Part shown: piece after piece, positions 13,010 to 27,131 of the stretch
Position numbering within the stretch: the stretch's first letter is position 1
How the letters are laid out: the number at the start of each line of letters is the position of its first letter
DNA from: Coenobita brevimanus
Taxonomy: Eukaryota > Arthropoda > Malacostraca > Decapoda > Coenobitidae
Assembly: GCA_032717465.1 (NCBI GenBank)
Contig: CM064655.1
Location: forward strand, 17,672,335-17,736,334
Length of the DNA: 64,000 nucleotides
Direction of reading: 5' to 3'
The notes under the pieces: generated by a model
Database searches by the model: none
Told to the model about the DNA's origin: nothing
What the model saw: the letters and a program-made list of their open reading frames with translations, nothing else
Program-made: the position numbers and the translations under genes

Positions 13010-13172
13010 CGCTGACATTCCATGTATTTGCTTATCACCACCAGGCGATTTTTAGTAGGTAAAGGTAGACCTGTCGTAAGAAAGATATCGGTTGTTTCTG
13101 ATCCCTACATTGCTTCTTCTAAGCCGAATGAAATCGTCTGGGAGTAACAAGAATCAGGTAAAAAGACTTCCT
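13010..13172. repeat. Foldback repeat, left and right arms
   Basis: The left arm has TATCACCACCAGGCGATTTT near 13033. The centre carries AAGATATCGGTTGTTTCTG. The right arm has TAAGCCGAATGAAATCGTCT then GGGAGTAACAAGAATCAGG, ending near GACTTCC. Confidence 0.7.
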
Positions 13173-13495
13173 TGGATTCAGTGTCTCCATAATTATAAAA
13201 AGAAATGTATGAATAGGCGGGCAAAAGACAGATTCATCTATGGTTAAAGAAACGTAAGCCCCTAAAATCTTAGTAATAAACTAATATAGCCACCGGAGGA
13301 AAGTGAGGAAAGGTGAAATATTAGGAACTTTTTCTCCCTGAGTATACTTCCATTAGCTGCAGTGTGTCTGGTACTCTGCGGAGTCTGCGCACATTCTACC
13401 GGCCAGTTATGTTTGGTAGTCACAGCTCTTACATCTAACTTACATTTGAGCCTACGTAGAATATCTGATACTCTTCTCACACACCTAGCCACCAC

Positions 13496-13497
<2 letters not shown>

Positions 13498-13579
<82 letters not shown>
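13498..13579. repeat. (TA)n microsatellite
   Basis: Uninterrupted TA array of about 82 bp. Confidence 0.95.
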
Positions 13580-13582
<3 letters not shown>

Positions 13583-13632
13583 TCACTAAGGTCACGTAGT
13601 CAGGGATGGAAGTCCGTCCAGTATCCACTGCT

Positions 13633-13885
<253 letters not shown>

Positions 13886-15124
13886 GTCAAGATCTTCGGC
13901 ATGTCCGCCACTTTCTTCCATGACTCGTCATATCAGAGACAATCATCTATGGAGAAAAATACTGAGAAGTATAATTCTGAAGAGGAAAGTGAGACATGAT
14001 GGAGGAGAAATATTTTGCTTATTCAGTCCACCGAGTTGAGATCAATATATGAAATACAGTATGCTCTGCTTACACACGTCTGATAGTAGTCTTATTTGTA
14101 GTCACCACTGTCACACTTACAGTACATCAGTGTGTGTAGAATATTTGATGCTCTGGTCACACACTTATTTAGGTTAATTCAGTGTCATTGCCAATAGTAG
14201 TCATCGTCCATGTTTAAATTGGAATGTTTATATTTTGTGATTCTCTTTGTCCTTATAAGAGTACGTCAGATTGTATATAATGTTTCGTTATCCATTGCTC
14301 AGATGACTCTTATTCATTGTGTGTAAATAATACTCAATCCTTTCTCCCCATACCACCCAGTGCCCTTGTGTGTGTGGAGTATTTCGTGATCTCTTCCCAC
14401 AACAACGTTGCTTAGACTGCGTACAGTATTTCTTGATTCTCTCGGTTTATATCACCTTGCGTCAGCGTGCTAATGATCCTTGCTCGGATGCAGGTACATC
14501 GGAGAATGTGATCCTCTCTGCTTACGAGTGCGTCAAAGTGTGTAGTGTGTGTAATATTTCGTGATCCTCGATGTTTGTATCAGCCAAAGTCAGTGTGTAC
14601 GAGTATATAGTATTTCGTAATCATTTCTACCAACCTTAGCTTACGAGTAGGTCAGATTGTGTAGCTAGAATATTCCTTGATTCTCCTCCCCCCCCCCTTT
14701 TTTTTTTTATCAGCCAACGTTAGATTCTATGTAATATTTCGTGATCTGCTAATTCCACATTAACTTACATCAGGGAGTGAGTGCAGTATTTCGTGATCCT
14801 CTCAGCTCATGTTACGCCATTTATCTTTGTCGCATGTACCTATTAGCGTGTTGGTCAGCGGCTCCACCCTAGTGTTTATAATAGGTTGGTGGAGTTAGTG
14901 CGCAGTAAGTGGATAAGGCATGGAGGCGCGGGTGTGTGACAGGGCCAGTGTAGGGACTGGCTTGCCCTCTGTTCATCCAGCCAGTCATCCAGTCAGCCAG
15001 TCACCAGCCTTGTATGCACTGCTTGACTGCTTTCCTTCCTCCCGCCAAGTTCTAGTAACGGTTTGTCAGGATTCAGAATATGTGTGTGTGTGTCCTAAAT
15101 GTTGTACAGCAGTGGTTTTGTGTT

Positions 15125-15148
15125 TGTGTGTGTGTGTGTGTGTGTGTG
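15125..15148. repeat. (GT)n microsatellite
   Basis: Short GT array. Confidence 0.9.
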
Positions 15149-15270
15149 GGAGGGGGGTGCTGCGTGCCTGTACCGCCTCAGCACCACCTCCTTCATACCT
15201 CCACAGTAACGGTGTGTCGGAAGTACAGTACGTGTTTAGGATGATCTGTTGCATTATTTACCGGTAACTA

Positions 15271-15465
15271 CAACCTAACCTTATCTAACCTAATTTTAAC
15301 AGATGAACCTTACAAACTTACCTGATCTAATGTAATAAACTAACTTAACCTAAACAAACATAGCCAGGCCTAACATTTACTTGAACTTAACCTAACGAAA
15401 CCAAACTTAGCCTAGCAAACTAACCCAACCTAAGAAACTAGCCAAACCTAACACAGCTCTGACAG
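15271..15465. repeat. Degenerate CCTAA (TTAGG-type) island
   Basis: AACCTAACCTTA, CTAACCTAA, TTAACCTAAA, CTTAACCTAACG and similar words fill about 195 bp. This resembles a strongly decayed interstitial copy of the arthropod telomere repeat TTAGG. A simple AACCTA-rich low-complexity origin is also possible. Confidence 0.6.
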
Positions 15466-15637
15466 ACTGGCCTATTAAATATACTCAGCTCTGACAGACT
15501 AGCAACTGCACCATGCTAAGCTGACCTTAACAGACGAGGTTCTCCACTGTCCGTCCAGCCAGCCAGTCAGCAGCCTTGTACTGCCTGTCTCCCGCCTTGT
15601 ACGGAGACACCACCTCACCTAGTGCCCTCACAGTAAC

Positions 15638-15639
<2 letters not shown>

Positions 15640-15714
<75 letters not shown>
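15640..15714. repeat. (GT)n microsatellite
   Basis: Uninterrupted GT array of about 75 bp. Confidence 0.95.
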
Positions 15715-15716
<2 letters not shown>

Positions 15717-15807
15717 ACGACACTGGATCTGGAGTCAGGCCAGTGCGCATGTACCCATTTTTTCCTACTCGGTGGAACAAGGTCGATAGAAAAAAATCTT
15801 TTCACTT

Positions 15808-16246
15808 CATTTAATTTTTGTTACCGACAAACGATTTAGAAAGATGGTAGTTGTGATGGCATTCATTGCAACTCCTGCTGTTCGAAAAGTCTCTCCCAAG
15901 CTGTGTAAAGTCGTGTGACGACAACAAAAATTAAACCAAAATTACGTCCTGGGGCTGAAGAGGTTAACTCGTTTAGTTCGGTGACGTCCTCGCTTATTTT
16001 ATTTTTGCTGTCTCAAGGCGATATTATTTTGCTTAGGAGAGACGTTCCCAACTGGGAATGTTACAGTATACAGTAAACCCTTGACTACAACGGACTTTCA
16101 GCTTCCGAGAGACTTTCCGAGCTGAAGGTCTAAACATAGTATTCATTAACTCCTTCGCCCCTAAGGGGACTCCCCCGAGCTGATGAAAATAGTTTTTAGG
16201 TACTAAGAGCAAAATGAAAGACACGTGGTCGGGGTGAAAAGGTTAA
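15808..16246. repeat. Two consecutive foldback repeats
   Basis: First copy: left arm TTTTTGTTACCGACAAACG; right arm CTCTCCCAAGCTGTG, GTCGTGTGACGACAACAAAA, ending GGGGCTGAAGAGGTTAA at about 15968. Second copy: left arm GACGTCCTCGCTTATTTTAT then TTTTGCTGTCTCAAGGCG; right arm CCCCCGAGCTGATGAAAAT, ending GGGGTGAAAAGGTTAA at about 16246. They share the TTAA junction. Confidence 0.65.
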
Positions 16247-17158
16247 AGTATAGCACAGGAGTAAAGACAACAATCGGTACGAAGACTGCATACGAAATAG
16301 CGTCCTCTCAGCAACAGCCTGTACCATAACTTATCCTTGCAGAAATATGCAAGTCCTCTCATGAGTGTTAGATATAACCTTGAACATTTTATTGTGGTAC
16401 GGTATATATTACCTAAATGTTGTGGATATTTTTTGACTTTGGCGTTGCCTTCTTCTTCTTCTTTTTTTTTTCATTTTTGTTCTTCAGACTTACCATCCTG
16501 TGCTGGGCCGTAGCAAGGGGGCGTATTCTGGGTAGCTTAGGGAACTTCTTAGCAGCTCTTCCTGAGCTTTTTTTTTTTTTTTTTTTTTTTCCATAGTTCA
16601 CCTTGAGATTTTTTCGTAGTATGATTGATACCGTTTTGATTTTTTTGACATCTGAGGTAGTAGATGGATGGCTGCCATCGATCCTGGGATGTACTACCAT
16701 GAGGGTAAACTGTGGCTACAAGCCACAAGTACAGTCACGGTGATCCATCATCTGAGTGTCTATACACAGAATCAATGTCTAAGCTGAAACTCTCACATTG
16801 TTGCAAGTCGTATTACATATCTTCATCCCCAACAGCGTCTAACAACTGTTGAGAAGTAATTAGCAGACTTTGGCATTTTTGTTGGCTTCCAGTCCATAGA
16901 AAGCATCAGCTGTACCAAGGCCAACCCCAATACGGGATTTCTTGAAAGGAAGCATGACGTTATTTTTGTGTTATGTAATATCGACATATTTTTCACTAGT
17001 AACATAAAAAAGGACATTAAGGTGTTAAGCTCAGGGTGTTGAATAAATAGGTTTGGAAGAAATGTTACGAAATCTCCCGTGATGCATAGAATACAACCCA
17101 TAGCCACTGTGGACTGACCAGAGAGGACAGCGAAGGAGGGAATGCGAAGTTGTCATAG
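16247..17158. other. Intergenic with transposon-end-like motif
   Basis: GGGGCGTATTCTGGG then TAGCTTAGG at 16517-16540 matches the inverted complement at 42862-42885. T-runs occur near 16459-16470 and 16569-16590. No gene recognised. A frame at 16823-17107 (minus strand) resembles nothing known. Confidence 0.45.
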
Positions 17159-17159
17159 T

Positions 17160-17638
17160 TGGCAGAGTGAGTGAACGACAGGTGAGACAGGCAGAGTGAG
17201 TGGACGACTGGTGAGACAGGCAGAGTGAATGGACGACTGGTGAGACAGGCAGAGTGAGTGAACAACTGGTGAGACTGAGGCAGAGTGAGTGGACGACTGG
17301 TGAGACTGAGGCAGAGTGAGTGGACTACTGGTGAGAATGAGGTAGAGTGAGTGAACGACTGATGAGACCGAGGCAGAGTGAGTGGACTACTGGTGAGAGT
17401 GAGGTAGAGTGAATGAACGACTGATGAGACTGAGGTAGGGTGAGTGAACGACTGGTGAGCCTGAGGTAGAGTGATAGACGACTGATGAGACTGAGGTAGA
17501 GTGAGTGAACGACTGGTGAGCCTGAGGTAGAGTGAGTGAACGGCTGGTGAGACTGAGGTAGAGTAAGTGAACGGCTGGTGAGACTGAGATAGCATGAGAG
17601 GGCGACTGGTGAGACAGGTAGAGTGAATGGAGATATGT
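17160..17638. repeat. ~30-bp minisatellite, about 15 units
   Basis: Tandem units built on GTGAGTG(G/A)ACGACTGGTG then AGACTGAGGCAGA. Early units are shorter (GAGACAGGCAGA) and later ones carry GAGGTAGA. Minus-strand frames with SLTLPQSHQ-like repeats are read-throughs of this array. Confidence 0.9.
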
Positions 17639-17792
17639 CAGCCATATTACCTAATGATACAAGGGGCTTTGGTTAGTCATCTGTACGTCACTGTTCTGAA
17701 TTACCGTAGCCCAGCCGCGGGCCCTTACGCCTTGAATTGGATGATATAGTAGTAGCTGTCAGTGGTTTTTTATAAGATCATGTTACACTGGG

Positions 17793-19093
<1,301 letters not shown>

Positions 19094-19241
19094 CGTTAGT
19101 AAACATTTATTCTGGTGGGAGGGTAATACTGAGGGTTGGACTCCGGCACAGCGATCACTACACACCCACACCTTAACCTCACATCAGTTGGGTTTTTGCA
19201 CGGAATTTCACTTTCTCTCACCCTTGCTTGTATGTCTCCCT

Positions 19242-19246
<5 letters not shown>

Positions 19247-19328
<82 letters not shown>

Positions 19329-19340
19329 GTGTGTGTGTGT
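19247..19340. repeat. (CT)n and (GT)n microsatellites
   Basis: CT at about 19247-19276 and GT at 19285-19340 with one CG interruption. The sequence 19341-19728 is T/C-rich with recurring TATCACCTT/TATCACCAT words and no gene. Confidence 0.9.
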
Positions 19341-19728
19341 CTTTTCCCTTTCCGTAGCGTACCGTATCACTTTCCTTTATTCCCCTGTATGGTCAATCCC
19401 GTTTGGTAGGTAGCCATATAACTTCCCTCATTTTATCACCTTCCTTTATCTCGTCCGCTATATCACCATGTATTGTCTGTTGTACTGGTATCTTTTTATT
19501 CATTTATTTATTATTATTATTTTTGAGATATCTCCGTCCTCCATCTGGTACAGTACCTGGCGTTGTCGTATCACCATTATGTCTATTGATGTAACCTCAT
19601 CTCTGACCCACATCTCACGTGATACCTGTCTTTCTTACATCACCTTGCATTATCTCGTATTCACACCTTCCCCTATCAGTTGTTTATCATTTCTGTATAG
19701 CATGTCATGTCCTCTCACCTTTGCTACA

Positions 19729-19992
<264 letters not shown>

Positions 19993-20249
19993 ACATACCA
20001 CCCCTTACCGGTTAATCACATCTACTCAACAGAATCATGTCACTACTTTCTCCCCAGCACATCATCCCCAGTATACAAATCATTTCTATTCTGCACATCG
20101 TTTCATATTCCTACCTTCTATAACACATACATTGTCCAATCTACAGGCTACTTATCAATTCTACTCAGCACATCGTAACTTCTTTGGTACCGACATGTAA
20201 CTGGTCATTTATTTTACGTCATAAATCAGCGTCGACTGGAGGAATGGGG

Positions 20250-21790
20250 TTAGGGATAATATTGGACCCCCGGTTAGGAAAAGAATGTATGTTAGAAGGT
20301 AGATTGGGTTGTACGAGGGATGGTGGTGAAATGCTAGGACCTTCGTCAGTTTAGGAGGCTTCTGCTACCTCTTCCTTACCGGTTTGTTTATGGATATGGC
20401 ACGTTGATTTTCTCATGTTTGTTATTTATGTCGTCTGTGTTGGTATTAAAAGGATATAACAGTATACGGGAGTGGTAAGGTGTAGTATGCTGAGTAAGTT
20501 ATTAAGAAAGAGGTGTCATAAAGCCTCTAAGCCGACGTGAAAACGATCCAGGGTGTTGAGGAGGATTGACTGTGCCATAGAAATAATAGGGTGTTAATTG
20601 TATGTTGGATGAGGAATGGAGGAGATATGTATGATGTAGGGCTGATAGAGGGTAGATTGCGTTGTGGACATGGTAGGGAAGGTAGATTCTGAGTTTTAAA
20701 ATGGAGCGGAGAGATGAGAGGATATGGAATGGTTGAAAGTAGGCTGTGTGTTGTAAGAGGGATAGAAGTTTGGTATAAGCGGTCTGGGTTATAAAAGATA
20801 GATTGTGGAGTGATATGGTTGTAAAAAGTGGATTATATATTGTATAATGATCAAGGCTAGATTTTGTGTTGTCAGAGGGATGAAAAATAGTAATGAGGGG
20901 TCAGGATGCTGGTGGATAGAATAGGTGATGTTAAGGTGGCAAGGAGTAGATTGTATGTTGTGGAAGGGAAGTAAGATGGATATTAGGTATTGGCAGTACT
21001 GGATAGATTGTAAAGTGTTGTGGTAACGAAGAGTAGATTGTGTGATATAAACAATGAATGATTCGGTATGTAGTGTGATGTTGAGTGATGAAGAGGGGAG
21101 GTGATCGGAGGGTGTTGATGTTTGTGTTAATGGTGTGATGTGGTGATGTAAAGGGAACCAAACGCAGGGTAGGTGATGGCTAGGATGGCAGGAGTAGATT
21201 GTATGTTGTAAAAGCGATGAAAGATAGGCTGGGTGTTGTTAAGTGATGGAGAAGGGTAGTGGTTGGGGTGTGTTTATGGTGTGATGTGGCGAGATAGAGG
21301 AACCAGAAGTGATAGGGGATAGATTGTGAGTTGTTAAGTGATTAAGAGGGGCGGTGGTGGCCGATGATTGTATTGATATGTTAATGGTGAGATAGGAGAT
21401 AAAAGGACTAGACGCGAGGTGGTTGGAGATTAGAGTGCAAAGAGTAGATTGCGTGTTTTGAAAATGATGGGAGATACATCAGTAGTTGTTGATCCCTTTT
21501 AGCTAGAATTTGAAGTTGTTTCTGTATATAATTTTTGTACTTCCGCACGATTTTTTGCAACTTGAGAGAGACCTCTAGTATTGAACACGTCAGTGCAGCC
21601 CCTAGTCTAGGCAAACACTTCAGTTCCTTAAGTCTCTCCTAAGTTGAATATAATTGTCTGTAGTAGCAGCATTGAGCGAAAGAAATAAGGTCATCGTAGT
21701 GAAAATGTCCAGTGGTGTAGAGAGGCGGTGGCGATGGTGTTGACGTGTTTATAGTGTGATGTGGCGAGATACAGGGAACAGCCACTCTAA
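20250..21790. repeat. Diverged minisatellite with GTAGATTGTATGTTGT word
   Basis: GTAGATTGT(A/G)TGTTGTAA-type words recur near 20301, 20651, 20741, 20858, 20945, 21030, 21190, 21320 and 21443. A longer-range phrase TTAATGGTGTGATGTGG then GA recurs near 21126, 21275, 21375 and 21745. A foldback copy (21480-21712) sits inside the array. Confidence 0.6.
21480..21712. repeat. Foldback repeat inside the minisatellite
   Basis: The left arm carries CACGATTTTTTGCAACTTG then AGAGAGACCTCTAGTATTGAA. The right arm carries CTCTCCTAAGTTGAATATAA then TTGTCTGTAGTAGCAGC and AAGGTCATCGTAGTGAAAA. Confidence 0.7.
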
Positions 21791-22370
21791 TAACCCTGCT
21801 GACGCCCACTACACTCACCTTCCTGCCATCGTACCACTTCTAGTCCTTCAGTACACAGGGAATTACTCCTGCAGGATTAAGAGGCATTCTAACATCTCTT
21901 CTGTGACGATTTATTTTGCCTGTTACATCATTTATTCTCTTGCGTGTTGTTCATGTCATTTTTATACTCGCTAGATATTTTGCACACAATAAAAATAATA
22001 AATGTGCCCTGTTCTAAAATTATCAGGTAAGGAAGAAATACCAGACAACCACCTAAGCTGAGAATAATGTTGGTCGAATCTCTCGTTTGTAGATACGTGT
22101 CACTCGTACTAGATAATTATTTTCCTCTTCAGTCTCAAGGACCTTAATATAAAAAACGATATTTCTGACGATCGACCATACGAGGGGATGGCAAGGTGTA
22201 AGATGAAGAATAAGTAGCTGAGGAAGAAGTGCTACGAAATCTCGAAAGCCACCCTGAAGTGTCTGGCCCATAAATTCCGTTAGCCTACACGTTAGAGTAG
22301 TGAACCGTTCAGCGACACAGAACACCAAATATTATTGCTTCTCTAAAGTACTATATCATTACGCCTCTTG

Positions 22371-22374
<4 letters not shown>
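21791..22374. other. No gene recognised
   Basis: Unassigned sequence; open frames are short and show no family resemblance. Confidence 0.4.

Positions 22375-22430
<56 letters not shown>
22375..22430. repeat. (CT)n microsatellite
   Basis: CT array of about 56 bp. Confidence 0.95.
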
Positions 22431-22433
<3 letters not shown>

Positions 22434-22446
22434 TGCCTATCGACTT

Positions 22447-22590
22447 TACGAGGGTCATTCAAGACAGTATGTATGCTAGGTTTCATTTTATGTAACGTTG
22501 GTGTGCACACTGTTCCAGTGAACAGACGTGGTAATGTGCCCAGCTTAACGTTACGGTAGCGCTGCACCTCCTGCTGTTCCAGGTCGTTTT
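22447..22590 (+). mobile_element. Possible mariner-like 5' end fragment
   Basis: TACGAGGGTCATTCAAGAC is close to mariner inverted-repeat wording (TA then CGAGGGT...TTCAA). The downstream stretch has the character of a mariner 5' leader. No transposase frame follows. The frame at 22596-23117 has no D,D34D-type motif I can see. Confidence 0.45.
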
Positions 22591-23160
22591 CTTTATTGTG
22601 TTTAAAGCCACATGGGGGCCAAGTTCCGCATCACAGAGCGGGGACATCCCCCCACATGGTCAGACTAAAACTGAGGAAACGCCCTACCAGAATGATGTGT
22701 GAAGTCACACATCCAGATCGTGCAGACCACATTACGCAGTTGGACTGGCAGTTAAAGCTGTGCATGTGTACGTACTTTTACTGTTGTTTTTGCTTGTTAA
22801 TTTTTCTTGCAGGCACTGCTTTCAGCGCCTTTTCCCTTAGTATATTCTCTGCATGTCCTTTTTATAGTGCAAATTTGTCGACAATACCACCCCTTGTTTT
22901 ATATCCAGTATTGGTACTTAACACAAACATAAAATTTTATGTCTTCCGGATATGCAAATTTTATCCACTTATGATCCAAGCATATATAGCCTACCTAAAC
23001 GCAGAAATCCTGATACCTGAACCCCTTATTTTGTTACTGCGTGATAGTCAAGTCTTTTTTTCTCCCTGGTTGTATTTCCAGTTTGCTTGCATGTCGGGGC
23101 CGCCCTTGCCAAATTAGACGTCTGGGAGTGTTGTGAGTGTCTAGGGAGGCGGACCCGTCT
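22591..23160. other. Unassigned, one open frame of unknown status
   Basis: An open frame at 22596-23117 (173 codons) has a polar start then a hydrophobic, Phe/Leu/Ile-rich remainder. No domain is recognised, and there is no supporting promoter, splice or homology evidence. Chance is the simplest explanation. Confidence 0.3.
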
Positions 23161-23660
23161 TGTCATACCACCACCCCACCCTCTACACTTCCACACTCAC
23201 GAACACCTTATTCTCACTACATTTATTGCATCATTATCAGCGTACCACACCCTTCTCTCTTGTATTATAACATGTTATCTTACAGTCGAACTTTTCTCAC
23301 CGTCACCATCACAACAACATTTTATCATCACCGCTGTCCATAGAACCATTTCTCACCATCATTACCAAGTCGTTAACGTTAGCATTATATCATCTCCTTT
23401 GTCATAGCCACCACAGCTTCAATCACCACTATCACTTCCACATTATCACCATTTTCTCATTTCCACAATTTCTCAGCAATCCTTCTCCCTCATCATTTTC
23501 CCAACACTGCCACTTCCTCTATCACCAGTTACTTACCACCCTAGTACTTCACAACCACCTTTTCACTTCCGTAGTCTCACCTCATCCAGTTCCTCACCAT
23601 AATCGTTTACTCACCACCGGCATGCCTCTCCAGTCAGCACTTCCTGTATTCATTGCCTCT
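23161..23660. repeat. Degenerate CACCATCA/TCTCACC-rich tract
   Basis: Irregular repetition of TTTCTCACCATCATTACC-type words. The plus strand is poor in G. Confidence 0.5.
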
Positions 23661-23887
23661 CCTTTCTCGCTTCTTCGATGTAAGCAAAATGAGTAATCAC
23701 AACCCACTCCATGCACCCCTTCCTCTCTCTAGAAGCAGTTTCGGCTGCTCTCTTCTTACTTGTTTCCTGTTAGCATTTTAAAGCTAAGTTCAACTCAGAC
23801 GTGAAGTTCATTTTCACTTCTCACTTTACCTGTCCTTTGTCACCATTCGCGTACAGTCTTCTTAATTCTTAGACGACGAGAAGCCAC

Positions 23888-24035
23888 TCCTTCGCCGAAT
23901 AAAATCGTCTGGCCATATCTGGAATATAATAACATTCACACGTGCTGGTTACGGGAGACCTGTAACCCTTAGACAGCGTGAGACCACACCCAGCTGAATG
24001 AGATAATCTGGTGGGAGGCAAGGAGAGACTAGCTA
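23888..24035 (+). repeat. Foldback repeat, two right-arm remnants
   Basis: CGCCGAATAAAATCGTCTGG at about 23893 and CAGCTGAATGAGATAATCTG then GTGGGAGGCAAGGAGAG at about 23990. These are two diverged right arms about 100 bp apart. The flank 23661-23887 is unassigned. Confidence 0.65.
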
Positions 24036-24110
24036 CTGAAAATTGCTCACCCCATTTAATCCGATGACATTCTTTTGGCCAGCTCCGTGCTGCCTTTATT
24101 GTTAGTCGCG

Positions 24111-24136
24111 TTTTCTTTCTTTCTTTCTTTCTTTCC
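24111..24136. repeat. (CTTT)n microsatellite
   Basis: About six CTTT units. Confidence 0.9.
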
Positions 24137-24141
24137 TGTGT

Positions 24142-24258
24142 AGCTAATTGTGGCAGGCACTTATACCCTTCAGAATTTACCGATTCCGACCGAACCTAGA
24201 CACACTGACCAGCCTATGACCTAGTTGTGTCCGCAAGGTTTTGCTTGCAAGGCAACTA
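24142..24258 (+). repeat. Local direct repeat, copy A
   Basis: Shares with 24472-24586 the ordered words GGCAGGCA, CCCTTCAGAATT, ACCGATTCC, ACC, TGACCAGCCTATGACCTAG and AAGGTTTTG. About 115 bp, unknown family. Confidence 0.8.
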
Positions 24259-24471
24259 CTCGTTGCCTAATAACGGCCCCCAAACCGCTTTTTTCGTACT
24301 TTTGACGTCCTGAGCTGTAGAAGCATTACTAAGGGGTGTAGAAAGCTCTGACTTCTTTAGGCGTAATCTTGAAGTCATTAAGTATCGGAAGTGTCCCATC
24401 CATTTTTCCCTTCTCTCTAGTTTTCGATTGGCAACCCTGCAAAGATTGGGCTCAGTGTCCTTAGCAATCGT

Positions 24472-24586
24472 GTTTAATTGAGGCAGGCATTTCTGCCCTT
24501 CAGAATTAACCGATTCCTACCAGACCTGGGGATAATGACCAGCCTATGACCTAGCTACGTCCGAAAGGTTTTGGTTGCAAGACAAC
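24472..24586 (+). repeat. Local direct repeat, copy B
   Basis: Partner of 24142-24258 in the same orientation, about 330 bp apart. It ends at a T-run that belongs to the next element. Confidence 0.8.
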
Positions 24587-24760
24587 TTTTTTTTTTTATG
24601 TGACAGACTCTGGGCATAGGCTTCACAGCCTGCTTTCAAGGCCCGGTAGTCCTCCTACGTACCGCACACCTCTGCATTGTTGCTTGGCAGCGGCCTGCTT
24701 AGCCCCACCGTGGCCGTGGGTCCGGCAACTGTCGGGATCCAGTGGCCGGCCCCGGCACCA
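24587..24760 (-). mobile_element. Poly-A-tailed retroelement fragment, copy A
   Basis: On the plus strand a T-run and TATGTG precede GACTCTGGGCATAGGCTTC, ACAGCCTGCTTTCAAGGCCC and AGTCCTCCTAC. The same order, again after a T-rich run, occurs at 52770-52885. A shared T-rich head means a poly-A tail on the minus strand, so this is probably a retroposed element. Its 5' end is GC-rich. No coding or tRNA signature found. Confidence 0.6.
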
Positions 24761-25270
24761 TTTTTTTCAGATTTCGAAAATCGATTTTTTTTTTTTTTAA
24801 CCAAATTGAAGAGAAACGTCTGGCGCATCTGGCAATGCAATTAATAGTTTCATAAACCCTTCCCATGGTTCGTAATGAAGAGCGGAAAATTTCGCAAAAT
24901 GACTGTGAACACGCCGCTGAAAACTAAAGCAGAGGAGTGAAAAAACATGGCACTAAGAAATATCAATATATTTTTTCCCCCAGAAAAGCTTTTCAGTGGT
25001 GCTGGAATGGTTGGAAATGACTAGGGGTACGTGTGTTACGAAAGTTAGTACATAATATGGGAGGTTTCATAAAGAAAAATATGATTTTTTTTTCACATTT
25101 TTTAATGTTTATTGTATTTATGTAAGTATCGAGTTATTTCTGTTTTTGTCCAAAGAGAGGCGAGAGCTGGTGTTTTTAGACTCTAACCAGGTGCCGGTAA
25201 GGGTCCTCCTTTGTGTACAGGCTGAACCGCAACGGCCCGCTTAGAGCTGGCCATTGTCGCCTACCGGCTT
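24761..25270. other. No gene recognised
   Basis: AT-rich with T-runs near 24784-24799 and 25086-25103. A GC-richer patch (25180-25262) has no partner in the window. Confidence 0.4.
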
Positions 25271-25332
25271 TATCATTTTATTTTTCCTCTCTCCAGACGT
25301 TTTATTAATATCTAGAGAGGTTTAAGGCTAGA

Positions 25333-25398
25333 GATGTTAGATATAGCCATCTTTTACCCCTTGGCTACAAGGGGTAAAAGATGGCTATATCTAACATC
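25333..25398. repeat. Perfect 30-bp inverted repeat, 6-nt loop
   Basis: The arm GATGTTAGATATAGCCATCT then TTTACCCCTT is followed by loop GGCTAC and an exact reverse complement. The words match the foldback family's centre (GTTAGATATAGCCTTCATTA in other copies). Confidence 0.97.
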
Positions 25399-25677
25399 AC
25401 AAAAGTATCGGTGCACAGGGGGTGTGATGCCTACCGAAAAGGTTCGAACTGCTGACATTACCAACGTCTCATTGTGTATCATCAGTGTGTGTCTATATAA
25501 ACATTACATTTGCTATATGTTTGCAAGAGGATATTGCTAGTTGGCGATATATAACACCTCCCGACATCAGGGCTACCAACGTGTGGTAGGTCGGATACTA
25601 ATATTTCAGTGACCTTCGTTCTGTGGTCCCAAATGTTTCACGCATGTTGTGCACCGATACTTTTGTGACCCAGTGTA
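25392..25677. mobile_element. Tc1/mariner-type MITE
   Basis: Exact 21-bp terminal inverted repeats at 25397-25417 (TCACAAAAGTATCGGTGCAC+A) and 25648-25668. The right end extends outward to CCCAGTG and TA, so the complete end reads TA CACTGGGTCACAAAAG, the format of Tc1/mariner elements inserted at TA. The left end has lost or altered its outermost bases and abuts the foldback palindrome. About 280 bp long, with no transposase frame, hence non-autonomous. Confidence 0.85.
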
Positions 25678-25755
25678 CCTAAAGCAGAATGAAATCGTGT
25701 GGAGGTGGCAAATCTAAATTATAATTCACATCATCATACTGCAGGGATGAAAAGC

Positions 25756-27054
<1,299 letters not shown>

Positions 27055-27130
<76 letters not shown>
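27055..27130. repeat. (CA)n microsatellite, SINE tail
   Basis: Uninterrupted CA array directly after the SINE body. Confidence 0.95.

Positions 27131-27131
<1 letters not shown>

Larger units (their letters stand above)
14960..15660. repeat. Three diverged units of a larger tandem duplication
   Basis: CCAGCCAGTCAGCAGCCTTG-like words at 14978-15012 and 15555-15577 are each followed by TACTGC...TCCCGCC. ACAGTAACGGTGTGT occurs at 15204 and 15630, with a related TAGTAACGGTTTGT at 15053. A CCTAA-rich island lies inside one unit. No coding similarity. Confidence 0.55.
25271..25755. repeat. Foldback repeat with perfect centre, interrupted by a MITE
   Basis: The left arm (CTCTCCAGACGTTTTATTAA) leads to a centre that is a perfect 30+30 bp palindrome (25333-25362 and 25369-25398). 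The right arm resumes after the MITE with AAAGCAGAATGAAATCGTGT, GGAGGTGGCAAAT and CACATCATCATACTGCAGGG. Confidence 0.7.

Noticed and set aside
17065..17645. Repetitive SLTLPQSHQ-type protein on the minus strand
   Set aside because: It is a read-through of the ~30-bp minisatellite, with two overlapping frames equally open and no conserved reading frame expected.
22596..23117. 173-codon open frame, plus strand
   Set aside because: Hydrophobic but without recognisable motif, adjacent to a mariner-like terminus, no splice or promoter support. Could be chance in AT-rich DNA.
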